From Pseudomonas sp. B33.4 (GTDB taxonomy: Bacteria; Pseudomonadota; Gammaproteobacteria; Pseudomonadales; Pseudomonadaceae), in the NCBI RefSeq assembly GCF_034555375.1, contig NZ_CP140706.1, positions 6,148,001 to 6,212,000 of the forward strand: a stretch of 64,000 nucleotides of DNA. The letters are read 5' to 3'. A model generated the notes under the pieces. That model ran no database searches. It was not told the DNA's origin and worked only from the letters and a program-made list of their open reading frames with translations. Shown one piece after another: positions 45,638 through 54,488 of this stretch; within the stretch, counting starts at the first letter, position 1; each line of letters begins with the position of its first letter. The position numbers and the translations under genes were made by a program.

Positions 45638-46711
45638 ATGCACATCAATCCTTATCTATTTATATTGCCGCGCTCGCCCGGACAAATTGTATGGAATTAT
45701 AAAAACCATACTCAACACGAGCTCGACTTAAACTACGCCTCTCGCTTCGCCCAACTAATAAACAAGCCAGACCTGTTCGACGCCGACAACATAATAGACA
45801 TACAACTATTAAACGCGGACATACTAACCATTTCAAAAATAGACGTTCCAAAATGGGGCTGGGACGAATTGTCGAAGATCTATCACATCGGTACGCAAAA
45901 TATTCCGTGTGAATATCCACCTCAGAACATCCATGAGTGGGCCAGTCAATATCTCGCGCATTGCAATGAGGTATTGGCCACTCCGCCTCCCGCGACCGAC
46001 GGCCCGCAGCCTGAACCTGAGCAACGTATTGCCCTGCCCGCTCCGTGCTCATTGGGTAATGACAGCCTGAAAAATGCGCTGTTTCAGCGCAAAACCTGTC
46101 GCAGCTACACCGGTGCAGCGATGACGCTCAATGACGTCGGCACTCTGCTCTACCTTTCTCTCGGCTATCTGCACGAACGTGAAGGAGATTGTGACGACAG
46201 CATCGCCACAGGCCTTGGCGCACGTCGAAGCAGCCCTTCCGGGGGAGGCCTGAACGCCTGCGAAGGCTTCTTGCTGGTGCGGAATGTTGTTGATCTGGAA
46301 CCTGGCATTTATGCCTACCATCCGGACGATCATTCCCTGAGCCGGGTCAATCCATTGCCTGAGCCTGCCCTGGGCCATTTGCTCGGCGGCCAGCACTTCA
46401 TCAACAACCTGCCACTGGGATTGTTCATTACCGCCCGTTTTGACCGGCTCTGGTGGAAATATGAACACTCGCGGGCCTATCGCATGGCCTTCGTTGAAGC
46501 CGGTCACCTGTCGCAAACCTTTCAACTCGTCGCCACGGCATTGGGTCTCAACACCTGGCTGACCGGGGCATTTGCCGACCGTCGGGTCGAAGCCCTCCTC
46601 AATCTCGAGGGTAGCGCTGAACAACCGCTGTTTTTTGTTGGCTGCGGAGAAAGCGATGGACAGGTGATGTGCCACGAGATGCGCGAACTGTTGCGCGAGG
46701 GGCAGGCATGA
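45638..46711 (+). CDS. SagB/ThcOx-type FMN-dependent dehydrogenase (nitroreductase fold)
   Basis: 357 residues from the ATG at 45638 (AGAGAG site upstream); an in-frame GTG at 45587 lies in the attenuator loop and is unlikely. The C-terminal nitroreductase-like domain (about 140-357) has FMN motifs: 'LFQRKTCRSYTGAAMTLNDV', 'GLGARRSSPSGGGLNACEGF', 'AYRMAFVEAGHLSQTFQLVA', 'ALGLNTWLTGAFADRRVEAL' and 'FFVGCGE'. The first 140 residues do not belong to the catalytic fold and resemble the N-terminal region of SagB/ThcOx enzymes, which can bind leader peptides. Such enzymes oxidise azolines to azoles, yet no YcaO cyclase is encoded here. The N-terminal half has AT-rich codons. The stop overlaps the next start (ATGA). 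Confidence 0.85.
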   Translation: MHINPYLFILPRSPGQIVWNYKNHTQHELDLNYASRFAQLINKPDLFDADNIIDIQLLNADILTISKIDVPKWGWDELSKIYHIGTQNIPCEYPPQNIHEWASQYLAHCNEVLATPPPATDGPQPEPEQRIALPAPCSLGNDSLKNALFQRKTCRSYTGAAMTLNDVGTLLYLSLGYLHEREGDCDDSIATGLGARRSSPSGGGLNACEGFLLVRNVVDLEPGIYAYHPDDHSLSRVNPLPEPALGHLLGGQHFINNLPLGLFITARFDRLWWKYEHSRAYRMAFVEAGHLSQTFQLVATALGLNTWLTGAFADRRVEALLNLEGSAEQPLFFVGCGESDGQVMCHEMRELLREGQA

Positions 46712-47685
46712 GCCAGTCAATTGCGGACCCGGATGAAGCGCCGGTGTCATGGGCACTCAAATTCACCTTGGGTGATTGGGAGAGCCGTGCTTCCGTGCGC
46801 AGCAGTACCCATGATTATCAACTGCCCGACGATGTGCCGCTGCAACTGCAAACCCGCCACTGGTTTCCACCTGCGTTTCTGCCCTATCTGGCACATCCGG
46901 CCATTCAAGCGGCCGGGCGTGATGTGCTGCATCGGCTATCAGCCAACCATCTGGTGCATTTTCTCGATTACACCACCCTGCTCGAACACCGCATCGTCAA
47001 TCGTGCAGTGGAAGTCATCGTGCACCGTGAGCTGCCCATCTACGTGCCTCTGGCAATGAAACACGCAGCGTTGCAGCTCTACACCGATGAGGGCTACCAC
47101 GCACTGTTCTCCAATCGACTCGCTGAGCAGATCGCCAGCTTCTACGGGATCACTGGACGTCCGGTGATTCCGAAGCGCATCACCCGCCTTAACGCATTGA
47201 TCGCTCGCACGCCGGAAAAGAACCGGCCACTGGCATGGTTTCTGCTCGGCTTCGTCTCGGAAACCATCATCGCCCGAGAGCTGCTGGACGTCTGTCGCGA
47301 CAGCCTGGTCTCCAGCGTGAGCGACATGCTGCGCGACCATCTGACTGATGAAGCCCGCCACAGCCGTTACTTCGCCGAAGTGTTCCATTATTTCTGGCTG
47401 TCCATGAACAGCCGCCAGCGCCTGTTTGTCAGCAAAACACTGCTGGAGATCATCGGGATTTTTTTCGAGGTCGACGAACACTGGCTGCAACAGAGTTTGC
47501 GAGGAGCAGGCATTGCCGACAGCGATGTGAGGGACATCATCGGCAGCATGGCAACGGCGCACGCCAATCGAGCACGCGCACGGTCAGGCTCCATTGCAAC
47601 GCTGGAAGCACTGCGCAAGGCCGGTTTTTTCGCACTTCCTCATAACCAGAAACTTTTTGCCAAGGCAGGACTGATCGATGGATAA
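46708..47685 (+). CDS. AurF-type diiron oxygenase (PF11583-like)
   Basis: 325 residues; ATG at 46708 overlaps the sagB-like stop. All seven ligands of the AurF non-heme diiron site are present with the right spacing: Glu93 ('TTLLEHRIVN'), Glu128 and His131 ('YTDEGYHALFS'), Glu185 ('GFVSETIIARELL'), and His211, Glu215, His218 ('RDHLTDEARHSRYF'). AurF and relatives such as CmlI and PvfB oxidise amines or other substrates with O2. Here it follows the dehydrogenase and precedes an exporter, so tailoring of the peptide or a derived amine is inferred. The substrate is unknown. Confidence 0.85.
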   Translation: MSQSIADPDEAPVSWALKFTLGDWESRASVRSSTHDYQLPDDVPLQLQTRHWFPPAFLPYLAHPAIQAAGRDVLHRLSANHLVHFLDYTTLLEHRIVNRAVEVIVHRELPIYVPLAMKHAALQLYTDEGYHALFSNRLAEQIASFYGITGRPVIPKRITRLNALIARTPEKNRPLAWFLLGFVSETIIARELLDVCRDSLVSSVSDMLRDHLTDEARHSRYFAEVFHYFWLSMNSRQRLFVSKTLLEIIGIFFEVDEHWLQQSLRGAGIADSDVRDIIGSMATAHANRARARSGSIATLEALRKAGFFALPHNQKLFAKAGLIDG

Positions 47686-48910
47686 AGGAAAATCCGTGGT
47701 AACCACAACGCAGCGCCGCGCTGCTGTCAGCCTGTTGCTGGCCATGGTGCTGCTGGGCGTGTTTCCACTGGATGTTCTGCTGCCTTCATTTCCCGCATTG
47801 GCGGCACACTTTCGCAGCTCCCCGGCGGATATCGCACTGTCGATCAGCCTGTTCGCCGTGGGGATCGCGTTTGCCCAGTTGCTGATCGGCCCTCTCTCGG
47901 ACGTGATCGGGCGCAAAGGCTTGTTACTCGCCGGCATGAGCGTATCGATGCTGGGCGCGCTCGGCTGCGTGCTGACCTCCGATTACACGCTATTCCTGGT
48001 CTTTCGGGTGATACAGGCCTTGGGTTGTGGCTGTTTCGTGTTGTCCCAGGCGCTGGTGCAGGATCTGTTTGAAGGCGAGGAGCGCGACCGCTTGCGTATC
48101 CTGATGGTCACGGCCACGGGGATTTTCATTTCGGTGTCGCCGCTGGCCGGGACCTTTTTGCAAGCCACACTCGGTTGGCGCGGCAGCTTTTGGGTGTTTA
48201 CCGCGTTGTCCGCCATGGTGCTGATCAAGGCCTGGCTGTTTTTACCGAGCAGCCGTCCAGCCTCGGGGGGTTCGCCGATCGGCTTCATTCAGTCCTATCG
48301 ACGCGTGTTGGGCGACTTCGAGTTTGTGGGCTACTGGCTGATTTCGGCGTTTGCCTTCGCCTGCCACTTTTCGTTCATCGTGATTTCACCGCTGATTTTC
48401 ATGGACCAACTGCAACTCGCGCCTTATGACTTTTCGCTGATCCTGCTGGTTTACGGTGCGGCCTACGTTGTCGGCGGGATCATCGCGGCGGTTCTCAATC
48501 GACGCATCACGCCGGTGCAGCAAATCTTCACCGGGCTAAGCCTGATACTGCTGTCGGGACTGGCAATGCTGTACCTGGCAGCCAATCATGTGTTGGCGCC
48601 GACCACGGTGTTGATCCCGATGCTGATCTGCACCGCCGGCACCACCATTGCCCGCCCCGCCGCCACCTCGCGGGCCATGGGCCTGTTTCCGGAAAACGCC
48701 GGCACCTCGGCCTCGGCGGGCAGCACGATCATCTTTATTTGTGGCGGGCTGATCAGCGCCTTGATCAGCCTCAGTCCGGCCAATCTGCAATCGACGCTGG
48801 GCTACAGTTTTGTGCTGCTGAGCACGATAGCGCTGGTACTCAACAACAAGCTCAGCCGTCGCGCCAGAGAGCATGAAGCCAATGCCGCAGTGCAGTCCGG
48901 TGGTGATTAA
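47678..48910 (+). CDS. MFS exporter, Bcr/CflA-like (DHA1) family
   Basis: 410 residues, about 12 membrane helices. Motif A of drug:proton antiporters is present as 'GPLSDVIGRKGLLLAGM'; 'VFPLDVLLPSFPALAAHF' in helix 1 and 'VFRVIQALGCGCFVLSQALV' in helix 4 are typical of Bcr/CflA. It overlaps the AurF-like gene by eight bases and ends the cassette. It most likely exports the product or confers self-resistance. A 268-bp gap without obvious genes or a clear terminator separates it from ilvD. Confidence 0.9.
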   Translation: MDKGKSVVTTTQRRAAVSLLLAMVLLGVFPLDVLLPSFPALAAHFRSSPADIALSISLFAVGIAFAQLLIGPLSDVIGRKGLLLAGMSVSMLGALGCVLTSDYTLFLVFRVIQALGCGCFVLSQALVQDLFEGEERDRLRILMVTATGIFISVSPLAGTFLQATLGWRGSFWVFTALSAMVLIKAWLFLPSSRPASGGSPIGFIQSYRRVLGDFEFVGYWLISAFAFACHFSFIVISPLIFMDQLQLAPYDFSLILLVYGAAYVVGGIIAAVLNRRITPVQQIFTGLSLILLSGLAMLYLAANHVLAPTTVLIPMLICTAGTTIARPAATSRAMGLFPENAGTSASAGSTIIFICGGLISALISLSPANLQSTLGYSFVLLSTIALVLNNKLSRRAREHEANAAVQSGGD

Positions 48911-49178
48911 ACCTGCCGGCCGTCATTCCATATACACCGTCTGCGCTGGAACAACGCTTTGCGCCATTCCCTCCAGACGCCAGCGGTGTAGAATCGGCTG
49001 ATTCATCGCCATTCATCCCCCGGCGGGTTTATGAGCTCAGGCTGAGACCAGCGGCGATCCCGCAACGTCATCGGCAACATCACGGACACACGGCCATTTC
49101 TGAGTGTTCCAGACGTCAATAGAAGCTCACTCCCCTTTTGCACCTGATTAGTAAGTGATTAGCCGCCCGGAGTGCTCC

Positions 49179-51020
49179 ATGCCAGATTACCGCTCGAAAA
49201 CATCCACCCACGGCCGCAACATGGCCGGTGCCCGCGCACTGTGGCGCGCCACGGGGATGAAAGATGACGACTTCAAAAAGCCGATCATCGCCATTGCCAA
49301 CTCCTTCACCCAGTTCGTACCGGGCCACGTGCACCTGAAGGATCTGGGCCAACTGGTCGCCCGTGAAATCGAACGCGCTGGCGGTGTAGCGAAAGAATTC
49401 AACACCATCGCCGTGGATGACGGCATCGCCATGGGCCACGACGGCATGCTGTACTCGCTGCCGAGCCGCGAGATCATCGCCGACTCCGTCGAGTACATGG
49501 TCAACGCCCACTGTGCTGACGCCATCGTGTGCATTTCCAACTGCGACAAGATCACCCCGGGCATGTTGATGGCTGCCTTGCGCCTGAACATTCCGGTGAT
49601 CTTCGTTTCCGGCGGCCCGATGGAAGCCGGCAAGACCAAACTCGCGTCCCACGGCCTCGACCTTGTCGACGCCATGGTGATCGCCGCCGACGAAAGCGCT
49701 TCTGACGAGAAAGTCGCTGAGTACGAGCGCAGCGCCTGCCCGACCTGCGGTTCGTGCTCCGGCATGTTCACCGCCAACTCGATGAACTGCCTGACCGAAG
49801 CACTGGGTCTGGCACTGCCGGGCAACGGTTCGACCCTCGCCACCCACAGCGATCGCGAACAACTGTTCCTGCAGGCCGGCCGCACCATCGTCGAGTTGTG
49901 CAAGCGTTACTACGGCGAGAATGACGAATCGGTGCTGCCGCGCAACATCGCCAACTTCAAAGCGTTCGAGAACGCGATGACGCTCGACATCGCGATGGGC
50001 GGTTCGACCAATACCATCCTGCACTTGCTCGCTGCCGCCCAAGAGGCGGAGATCGATTTCGACCTGCGCGACATCGACCGTCTTTCGCGCAGCGTTCCGC
50101 AGTTGTGCAAAGTGGCGCCGAACATCCAGAAGTACCACATGGAAGACGTGCACCGTGCTGGCGGCATCTTCAGCATCCTCGGTTCGCTGGCCCGTGGCGG
50201 TCTGCTGCACACCGACCTGCCGACCGTGCACAGCCGCAGCATGGAAGAAGCCATCGCCAAGTGGGACATCACCCAGACTGACGATGAAGCCGTGCACCAC
50301 TTCTTCAAGGCCGGCCCGGCCGGTATCCCGACGCAGACGGCGTTCAGCCAGTCGACCCGTTGGGAAACCCTGGATGACGACCGTGAAAACGGCTGCATCC
50401 GCAGCGTTGAACACGCCTATTCGCAAGAAGGTGGTTTGGCCGTGCTGTACGGCAACATCGCTCTCGATGGCTGCGTGGTGAAAACCGCCGGTGTCGACGA
50501 GTCGATCCACGTCTTCGAAGGCAACGCGAAGATCTTCGAAAGCCAGGACAGCGCCGTACGCGGCATCCTCGCTGACGAAGTGAAGTCTGGCGACATCGTC
50601 ATCATTCGCTACGAAGGCCCGAAAGGCGGACCGGGCATGCAGGAAATGCTCTACCCGACCTCGTACCTGAAATCCAAAGGCCTGGGCAAAGCCTGTGCAT
50701 TGCTCACCGACGGTCGTTTCTCCGGCGGTACTTCGGGTCTGTCCATCGGCCACGCTTCGCCAGAGGCTGCAGCCGGTGGCGCGATAGGTCTGGTGCAGGA
50801 TGGCGATAAAGTACTGATCGACATTCCGAACCGCTCGATCAACCTGTTGGTCAGCGATGAAGAACTGGCTGCACGCCGCGCCGAGCAGGACAAGAAGGGC
50901 TGGAAACCGGTCGAGATTCGTCCACGCAAAGTGACCACCGCCCTTAAGGCTTATGCCTTGCTGGCGACCAGTGCCGACAAAGGTGCTGTGCGTAACAAAG
51001 CGATGCTCGACGGGATCTGA
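49179..51020 (+). CDS. ilvD: Dihydroxy-acid dehydratase
   Basis: 613 residues from the ATG at 49179 ([20 protein letters not shown]). It dehydrates 2,3-dihydroxy acids in branched-chain amino acid synthesis using an Fe-S cluster. Cluster and metal ligands: '[19 protein letters not shown]', '[19 protein letters not shown]', '[17 protein letters not shown]' and '[20 protein letters not shown]'. It ends near a 23-bp inverted repeat shared with the convergent pchP-like gene. It matches the PAO1 neighbour of rlmI, so the cassette at 45414-48910 is an insertion relative to that order. Confidence 0.98.
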   Translation: MPDYRSKTSTHGRNMAGARALWRATGMKDDDFKKPIIAIANSFTQFVPGHVHLKDLGQLVAREIERAGGVAKEFNTIAVDDGIAMGHDGMLYSLPSREIIADSVEYMVNAHCADAIVCISNCDKITPGMLMAALRLNIPVIFVSGGPMEAGKTKLASHGLDLVDAMVIAADESASDEKVAEYERSACPTCGSCSGMFTANSMNCLTEALGLALPGNGSTLATHSDREQLFLQAGRTIVELCKRYYGENDESVLPRNIANFKAFENAMTLDIAMGGSTNTILHLLAAAQEAEIDFDLRDIDRLSRSVPQLCKVAPNIQKYHMEDVHRAGGIFSILGSLARGGLLHTDLPTVHSRSMEEAIAKWDITQTDDEAVHHFFKAGPAGIPTQTAFSQSTRWETLDDDRENGCIRSVEHAYSQEGGLAVLYGNIALDGCVVKTAGVDESIHVFEGNAKIFESQDSAVRGILADEVKSGDIVIIRYEGPKGGPGMQEMLYPTSYLKSKGLGKACALLTDGRFSGGTSGLSIGHASPEAAAGGAIGLVQDGDKVLIDIPNRSINLLVSDEELAARRAEQDKKGWKPVEIRPRKVTTALKAYALLATSADKGAVRNKAMLDGI

Positions 51021-51030
51021 AAAAGCTCAA

Positions 51031-51096
51031 AGCGGCGAGCCGCAAGCTGCAAGAAAGAGCAACGTGGCTCTTGCTTGCAGCTTGCGGCTCGCCGCT
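51031..51096. terminator. Perfect 23-bp inverted repeat between convergent ilvD and pchP-like genes
   Basis: AGCGGCGAGCCGCAAGCTGC (51031 onward to 51053) is exactly complementary to 51074-51096, with a 20-base loop. It lies ten bases after the ilvD stop and 11 before the stop of the opposite gene, and probably terminates both, although it lacks a strong T-tract. The composition is REP-like. Confidence 0.65.
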
Positions 51097-51107
51097 ATCA
51101 GCTGCTT

Positions 51108-52169
51108 TTATTGGATTTCTTCTGGCTTGACGATCACCCAATTCTTGTCCGCCGTCACCGGCAAACCTTCCTTGGCCTGCGCCGCTGCATGCTTGGCCAT
51201 CATGCCGTTCAACTGCGTCATGTACTTGTCTTTGCGGTTGATCCACAGGTGAATCCCGCCCTTCGCCACATCGACATCGTGGAACAGCATGTAACCGTCA
51301 CTGGTCGGGGTATCGCCACCGACCAATACCGGTTTTTTCCATTCATCGATGTAGGTCAGGATCGCTGCGTGCTTGCCGGCCATCCACGTCGCCGGCGTCC
51401 ACAGATACGGCGTCAGTTCGAGCCCAAGGTTGGCCTTCTCGTCATATTTGCCGGCAGTGATCTGCTTGCGCGCGGTGGTCAGTTCGTTGGTTTCACGGTT
51501 CTTCAGCAGCGTGGTCACGCCAATGACGTTCTGCGGTTTGACGTTGTAGCCGTACTTCGGATCCGCCGCGACCATGCGCACCAGCTCTTCAGAGGCGGCG
51601 GTCATCACGTAGACCTCGATGCCGTTCTCCATCAGCTTGTTGTACAGCTCCTGCTGGCCGGTGAAGATTTTCGGCGGGTTGACGTCGAGTTTCTTGACCA
51701 CATCCCCTTCGTAATACGTCGCCGGCACCGGTTTGCCCGAGGCCATCAGCTCATCGACATAGCCCTTCAGCTCTTTGAGGGTGAAGCCGGAGAACACCTG
51801 CGCCACCCATGGGTAGCAGACCATGTCGTCGACTTCGCAGAGGCGATAGTAGTAACTGAACAGGCTTTCCTTGTGGTCGGCGGTGTCCTTGAACGGCATC
51901 AGTTTCAGGGAAGGATCGAGTTTGTCGCGGGTGATCAGGCCCTTGTTTTCCATGAACGGCAACAACGACTCTTCGAGGTCGTAGCGGTAACTGGTGTTGT
52001 CCATGTCGAACACCGCGTAGTTACCCTTGTTGGCATTGGCGGCGATCATCGCATCCAGCGCCTTGGCCTGATCGGCCGGCCAGTGTTTCAGGTCAGTAGC
52101 GAACGCCTGAGTAGCCAGGCCCATGCCCACCGTCAGTGCGACAGCCAGAAATTTCGGTGCGAACTTCAT
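51108..52169 (-). CDS. pchP: Periplasmic HAD phosphatase, phosphorylcholine phosphatase PchP-like
   Basis: 353 residues with a signal peptide (FLAVALTVGMGLATQAFA). HAD motif I 'YAVFDMDNTSYRYDLEESLL' has the nucleophile and acid Asp; motif II Thr in 'VYVMTAASEELVRM'; motif III Asp in 'PVLVGGDTPTSDGYMLFHD'. P. aeruginosa PchP carries the same DMDNT motif and hydrolyses phosphorylcholine in the periplasm. It is convergent with ilvD. The 240-bp region upstream is shared with tcyP. Confidence 0.85.
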   Translation of the reverse strand: MKFAPKFLAVALTVGMGLATQAFATDLKHWPADQAKALDAMIAANANKGNYAVFDMDNTSYRYDLEESLLPFMENKGLITRDKLDPSLKLMPFKDTADHKESLFSYYYRLCEVDDMVCYPWVAQVFSGFTLKELKGYVDELMASGKPVPATYYEGDVVKKLDVNPPKIFTGQQELYNKLMENGIEVYVMTAASEELVRMVAADPKYGYNVKPQNVIGVTTLLKNRETNELTTARKQITAGKYDEKANLGLELTPYLWTPATWMAGKHAAILTYIDEWKKPVLVGGDTPTSDGYMLFHDVDVAKGGIHLWINRKDKYMTQLNGMMAKHAAAQAKEGLPVTADKNWVIVKPEEIQ

Positions 52170-52409
52170 AAGCCTCTTCTCCCTGATTCAAAGAGATCGA
52201 CGCTAACAAATATGTGTGACAGTCCTCGCCTGTCAGCGACCGCCCACGTCCCTATCGCGCCAGATGCATTGCCGAGAGCGACACGGGCTTATTCCAAAAA
52301 CGACGGACGCCCTAAGATTTCGGTATTAAATCATTGCAAATCAAGCTGTTAGGCTTGCCGGTTCGCAGCAGCCCCGGAAGGCTGTTGGCAAAGTCTTTCT
52401 GGAGTTCTC

Positions 52410-53801
52410 ATGAATCTACCGTTGATTCTCAACCTGCTGGTGTTCCTCGCCCTGCTCTTCGGTCTGGCGCAAACCCGCCACACCACGTGGAGTCTGGCGA
52501 AAAAAGTCCTGCTCGCGCTGGCGATGGGCGTCGCGTTCGGCGTGGCTCTGCACACTGTTTACGGTGCCGGTAACCCGGTGCTGAAAGCCTCGATCGGCTG
52601 GTTCGATCTGGTCGGCAACGGCTACGTGCAGTTGCTGCAAATGATCGTTATCCCGCTGGTGTTCGCCTCGATCCTCAGCGCCGTAGCACGCCTGCACAAC
52701 GCCTCGTCGCTGGGCAAGATCAGCTTCCTGACCATCGGCACCCTGCTGTTCACCACCGCGATTGCGGCGCTGATCGGCATCGGCCTGACCAACCTGTTCG
52801 GCCTCACTGCCGAAGGTCTGGTCGCTGGCACTCAGGAAATGGCCCGTCTGCAAACCATTCAGACTGACTACGCCGGCAAAGTTGCCGACCTGAATGTGCC
52901 GCAACTGCTGCTGTCGTTCATCCCGCAAAACCCGTTTGCCGATCTGGCGCGGGCCAAGCCGACCTCGATCATCAGCGTGGTGATTTTCGCTGCGTTCCTG
53001 GGGGTTGCGGCGCTGCAACTGCTCAAGGATGACGTCGAGAAAGGCCAGAAAGTGATCAACGCCATCGACACCCTGCAAGCCTGGGTGATGCGTCTGGTAC
53101 GTCTGGTGATGAAGCTGACCCCTTACGGCGTGTTGGCGCTGATGACCAAAGTGGTCGCCGGTTCCAACCTGCAGGACATCATCAAGCTCGGCAGTTTTGT
53201 CGTGGTGTCGTACCTCGGTCTGGGCCTGATGTTCGTCGTGCACGGCGTACTGGTGTCGGCGGCCGGGATCAACCCGCTGCGCTTCTTCCGCAAGATCTGG
53301 CCGGTGCTGACGTTCGCGTTCACCAGCCGCTCTAGCGCGGCGAGCATTCCGCTGAGCATTGAAGCGCAAACCCGTCGTCTGGGGATTCCGCAGTCGGTGG
53401 CGAGTTTTGCGGCATCGTTCGGTGCGACCATCGGCCAGAACGGTTGTGCCGGTCTGTACCCGGCGATGTTGGCAGTGATGGTTGCGCCGACCGTGGGCAT
53501 CAACCCGCTGGATCCACTGTGGATCGCGACGCTGGTGGCGATTGTGACCTTGAGTTCGGCGGGTGTGGCCGGTGTGGGTGGCGGCGCGACGTTCGCGGCG
53601 CTGATCGTGCTGCCGGCGATGGGTTTGCCGGTGTCACTGGTGGCGTTGCTGATTTCGGTTGAGCCGCTGATTGATATGGGCCGCACGGCGTTGAACGTGA
53701 GTGGTTCGATTACGGCCGGTGCGATTACCAGTCAGGTGATGCAGCAGACGGATAAAGAGCTGCTGGATGCCGATGAGCATGCGGAGTTGGCTCAGGCGTG
53801 A
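52410..53801 (+). CDS. tcyP: L-cystine/dicarboxylate:cation symporter (TcyP-like)
   Basis: 463 residues after a GGAG site. Sodium:dicarboxylate symporter family with motifs '[20 protein letters not shown]', '[20 protein letters not shown]', '[20 protein letters not shown]' and '[20 protein letters not shown]', and about ten hydrophobic segments. The 'SSAASIP' serine motif and the overall sequence fit the TcyP/YdjN cystine clade rather than DctA; substrate assignment is by homology. Divergent from the pchP-like gene. Confidence 0.88.
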   Translation: MNLPLILNLLVFLALLFGLAQTRHTTWSLAKKVLLALAMGVAFGVALHTVYGAGNPVLKASIGWFDLVGNGYVQLLQMIVIPLVFASILSAVARLHNASSLGKISFLTIGTLLFTTAIAALIGIGLTNLFGLTAEGLVAGTQEMARLQTIQTDYAGKVADLNVPQLLLSFIPQNPFADLARAKPTSIISVVIFAAFLGVAALQLLKDDVEKGQKVINAIDTLQAWVMRLVRLVMKLTPYGVLALMTKVVAGSNLQDIIKLGSFVVVSYLGLGLMFVVHGVLVSAAGINPLRFFRKIWPVLTFAFTSRSSAASIPLSIEAQTRRLGIPQSVASFAASFGATIGQNGCAGLYPAMLAVMVAPTVGINPLDPLWIATLVAIVTLSSAGVAGVGGGATFAALIVLPAMGLPVSLVALLISVEPLIDMGRTALNVSGSITAGAITSQVMQQTDKELLDADEHAELAQA

Positions 53802-53815
53802 TGTAAAGCAAGATC

Positions 53816-53892
53816 AAAAGATCGCAGCCTTCGGCAGCTCCTACAGGGAAACACGGATACCGTGTAGGAGCTGCCGCAGGCTGCGATCTTTT
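53816..53892. repeat. REP pair touching the folA stop codon
   Basis: AAAAGATCGCAGCCTTCGGC...GTAGGAGCTGCCGCAGGCTG, arms about 29 bases, between convergent tcyP and folA. The right arm runs into the folA TAA (53891-53893). Confidence 0.88.
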
Positions 53893-54403
53893 AGGCTTTT
53901 TCCCAGACTTCGAAGTTGTACGCCGGCTTATCTTCAACCGCCGGGTTTTCAACGTTGGAAACCAATTTCCACTCGTTCAAATCAAACTCCGGAAACCACG
54001 CATCCCCTTCCGGGCTCAACGCCACGCGCGTCAGATACAGACGATCCGCCTGCGCCAGTCCTTGCGCGTACAACTGCGCGCCACCAATCAGCATCAGCTC
54101 ATCGACGCCCTGCGCTTTCGCCCATTCCTCGGCGCGAATCACCGCAGCTTCCAGCGACGGATACACTTCCGCACCTTCCAGCACCAGATCGGCCTGACGG
54201 CTGACTACGATATTCAGGCGGCCCGGCAACGGACGGCCAAGCGAATCCCAGGTCTTGCGACCCATGATGATCGGCTTGCCCAAGGTCGTGGCCTTGAAGT
54301 ATTTGAAGTCCCCCGGCAGGTGCCAGGGCATGCTGTTGTCGACGCCGATCACGCGGTTTTCACCGAGGGCTGCGATCAGGCTGAGGGGGAGTGATTTAGT
54401 CAT
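53891..54403 (-). CDS. folA: Dihydrofolate reductase
   Basis: 170 residues from the ATG at 54403 (MTKSLPLSLIAALGENRVIG). It reduces dihydrofolate with NADPH. Motifs: 'VIGVDNSMPWHLPGDFKYFK' with the catalytic acid, 'PIIMGRKTWDSLGRPLPGR' and 'VDELMLIGGAQLYAQGL'. A longer reading frame upstream has no ribosome site and overlaps the divergent promoter region. Its stop codon lies at the end of a REP pair. Confidence 0.97.
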   Translation of the reverse strand: MTKSLPLSLIAALGENRVIGVDNSMPWHLPGDFKYFKATTLGKPIIMGRKTWDSLGRPLPGRLNIVVSRQADLVLEGAEVYPSLEAAVIRAEEWAKAQGVDELMLIGGAQLYAQGLAQADRLYLTRVALSPEGDAWFPEFDLNEWKLVSNVENPAVEDKPAYNFEVWEKA

Positions 54404-54488
54404 GCCGGCGAGGATACCAGAGCCGCGCTTACCCCGATAAGCGCCACAGCGGTTATGCTCAGCGCTCATTTAAGCAACGGGACGCCGC

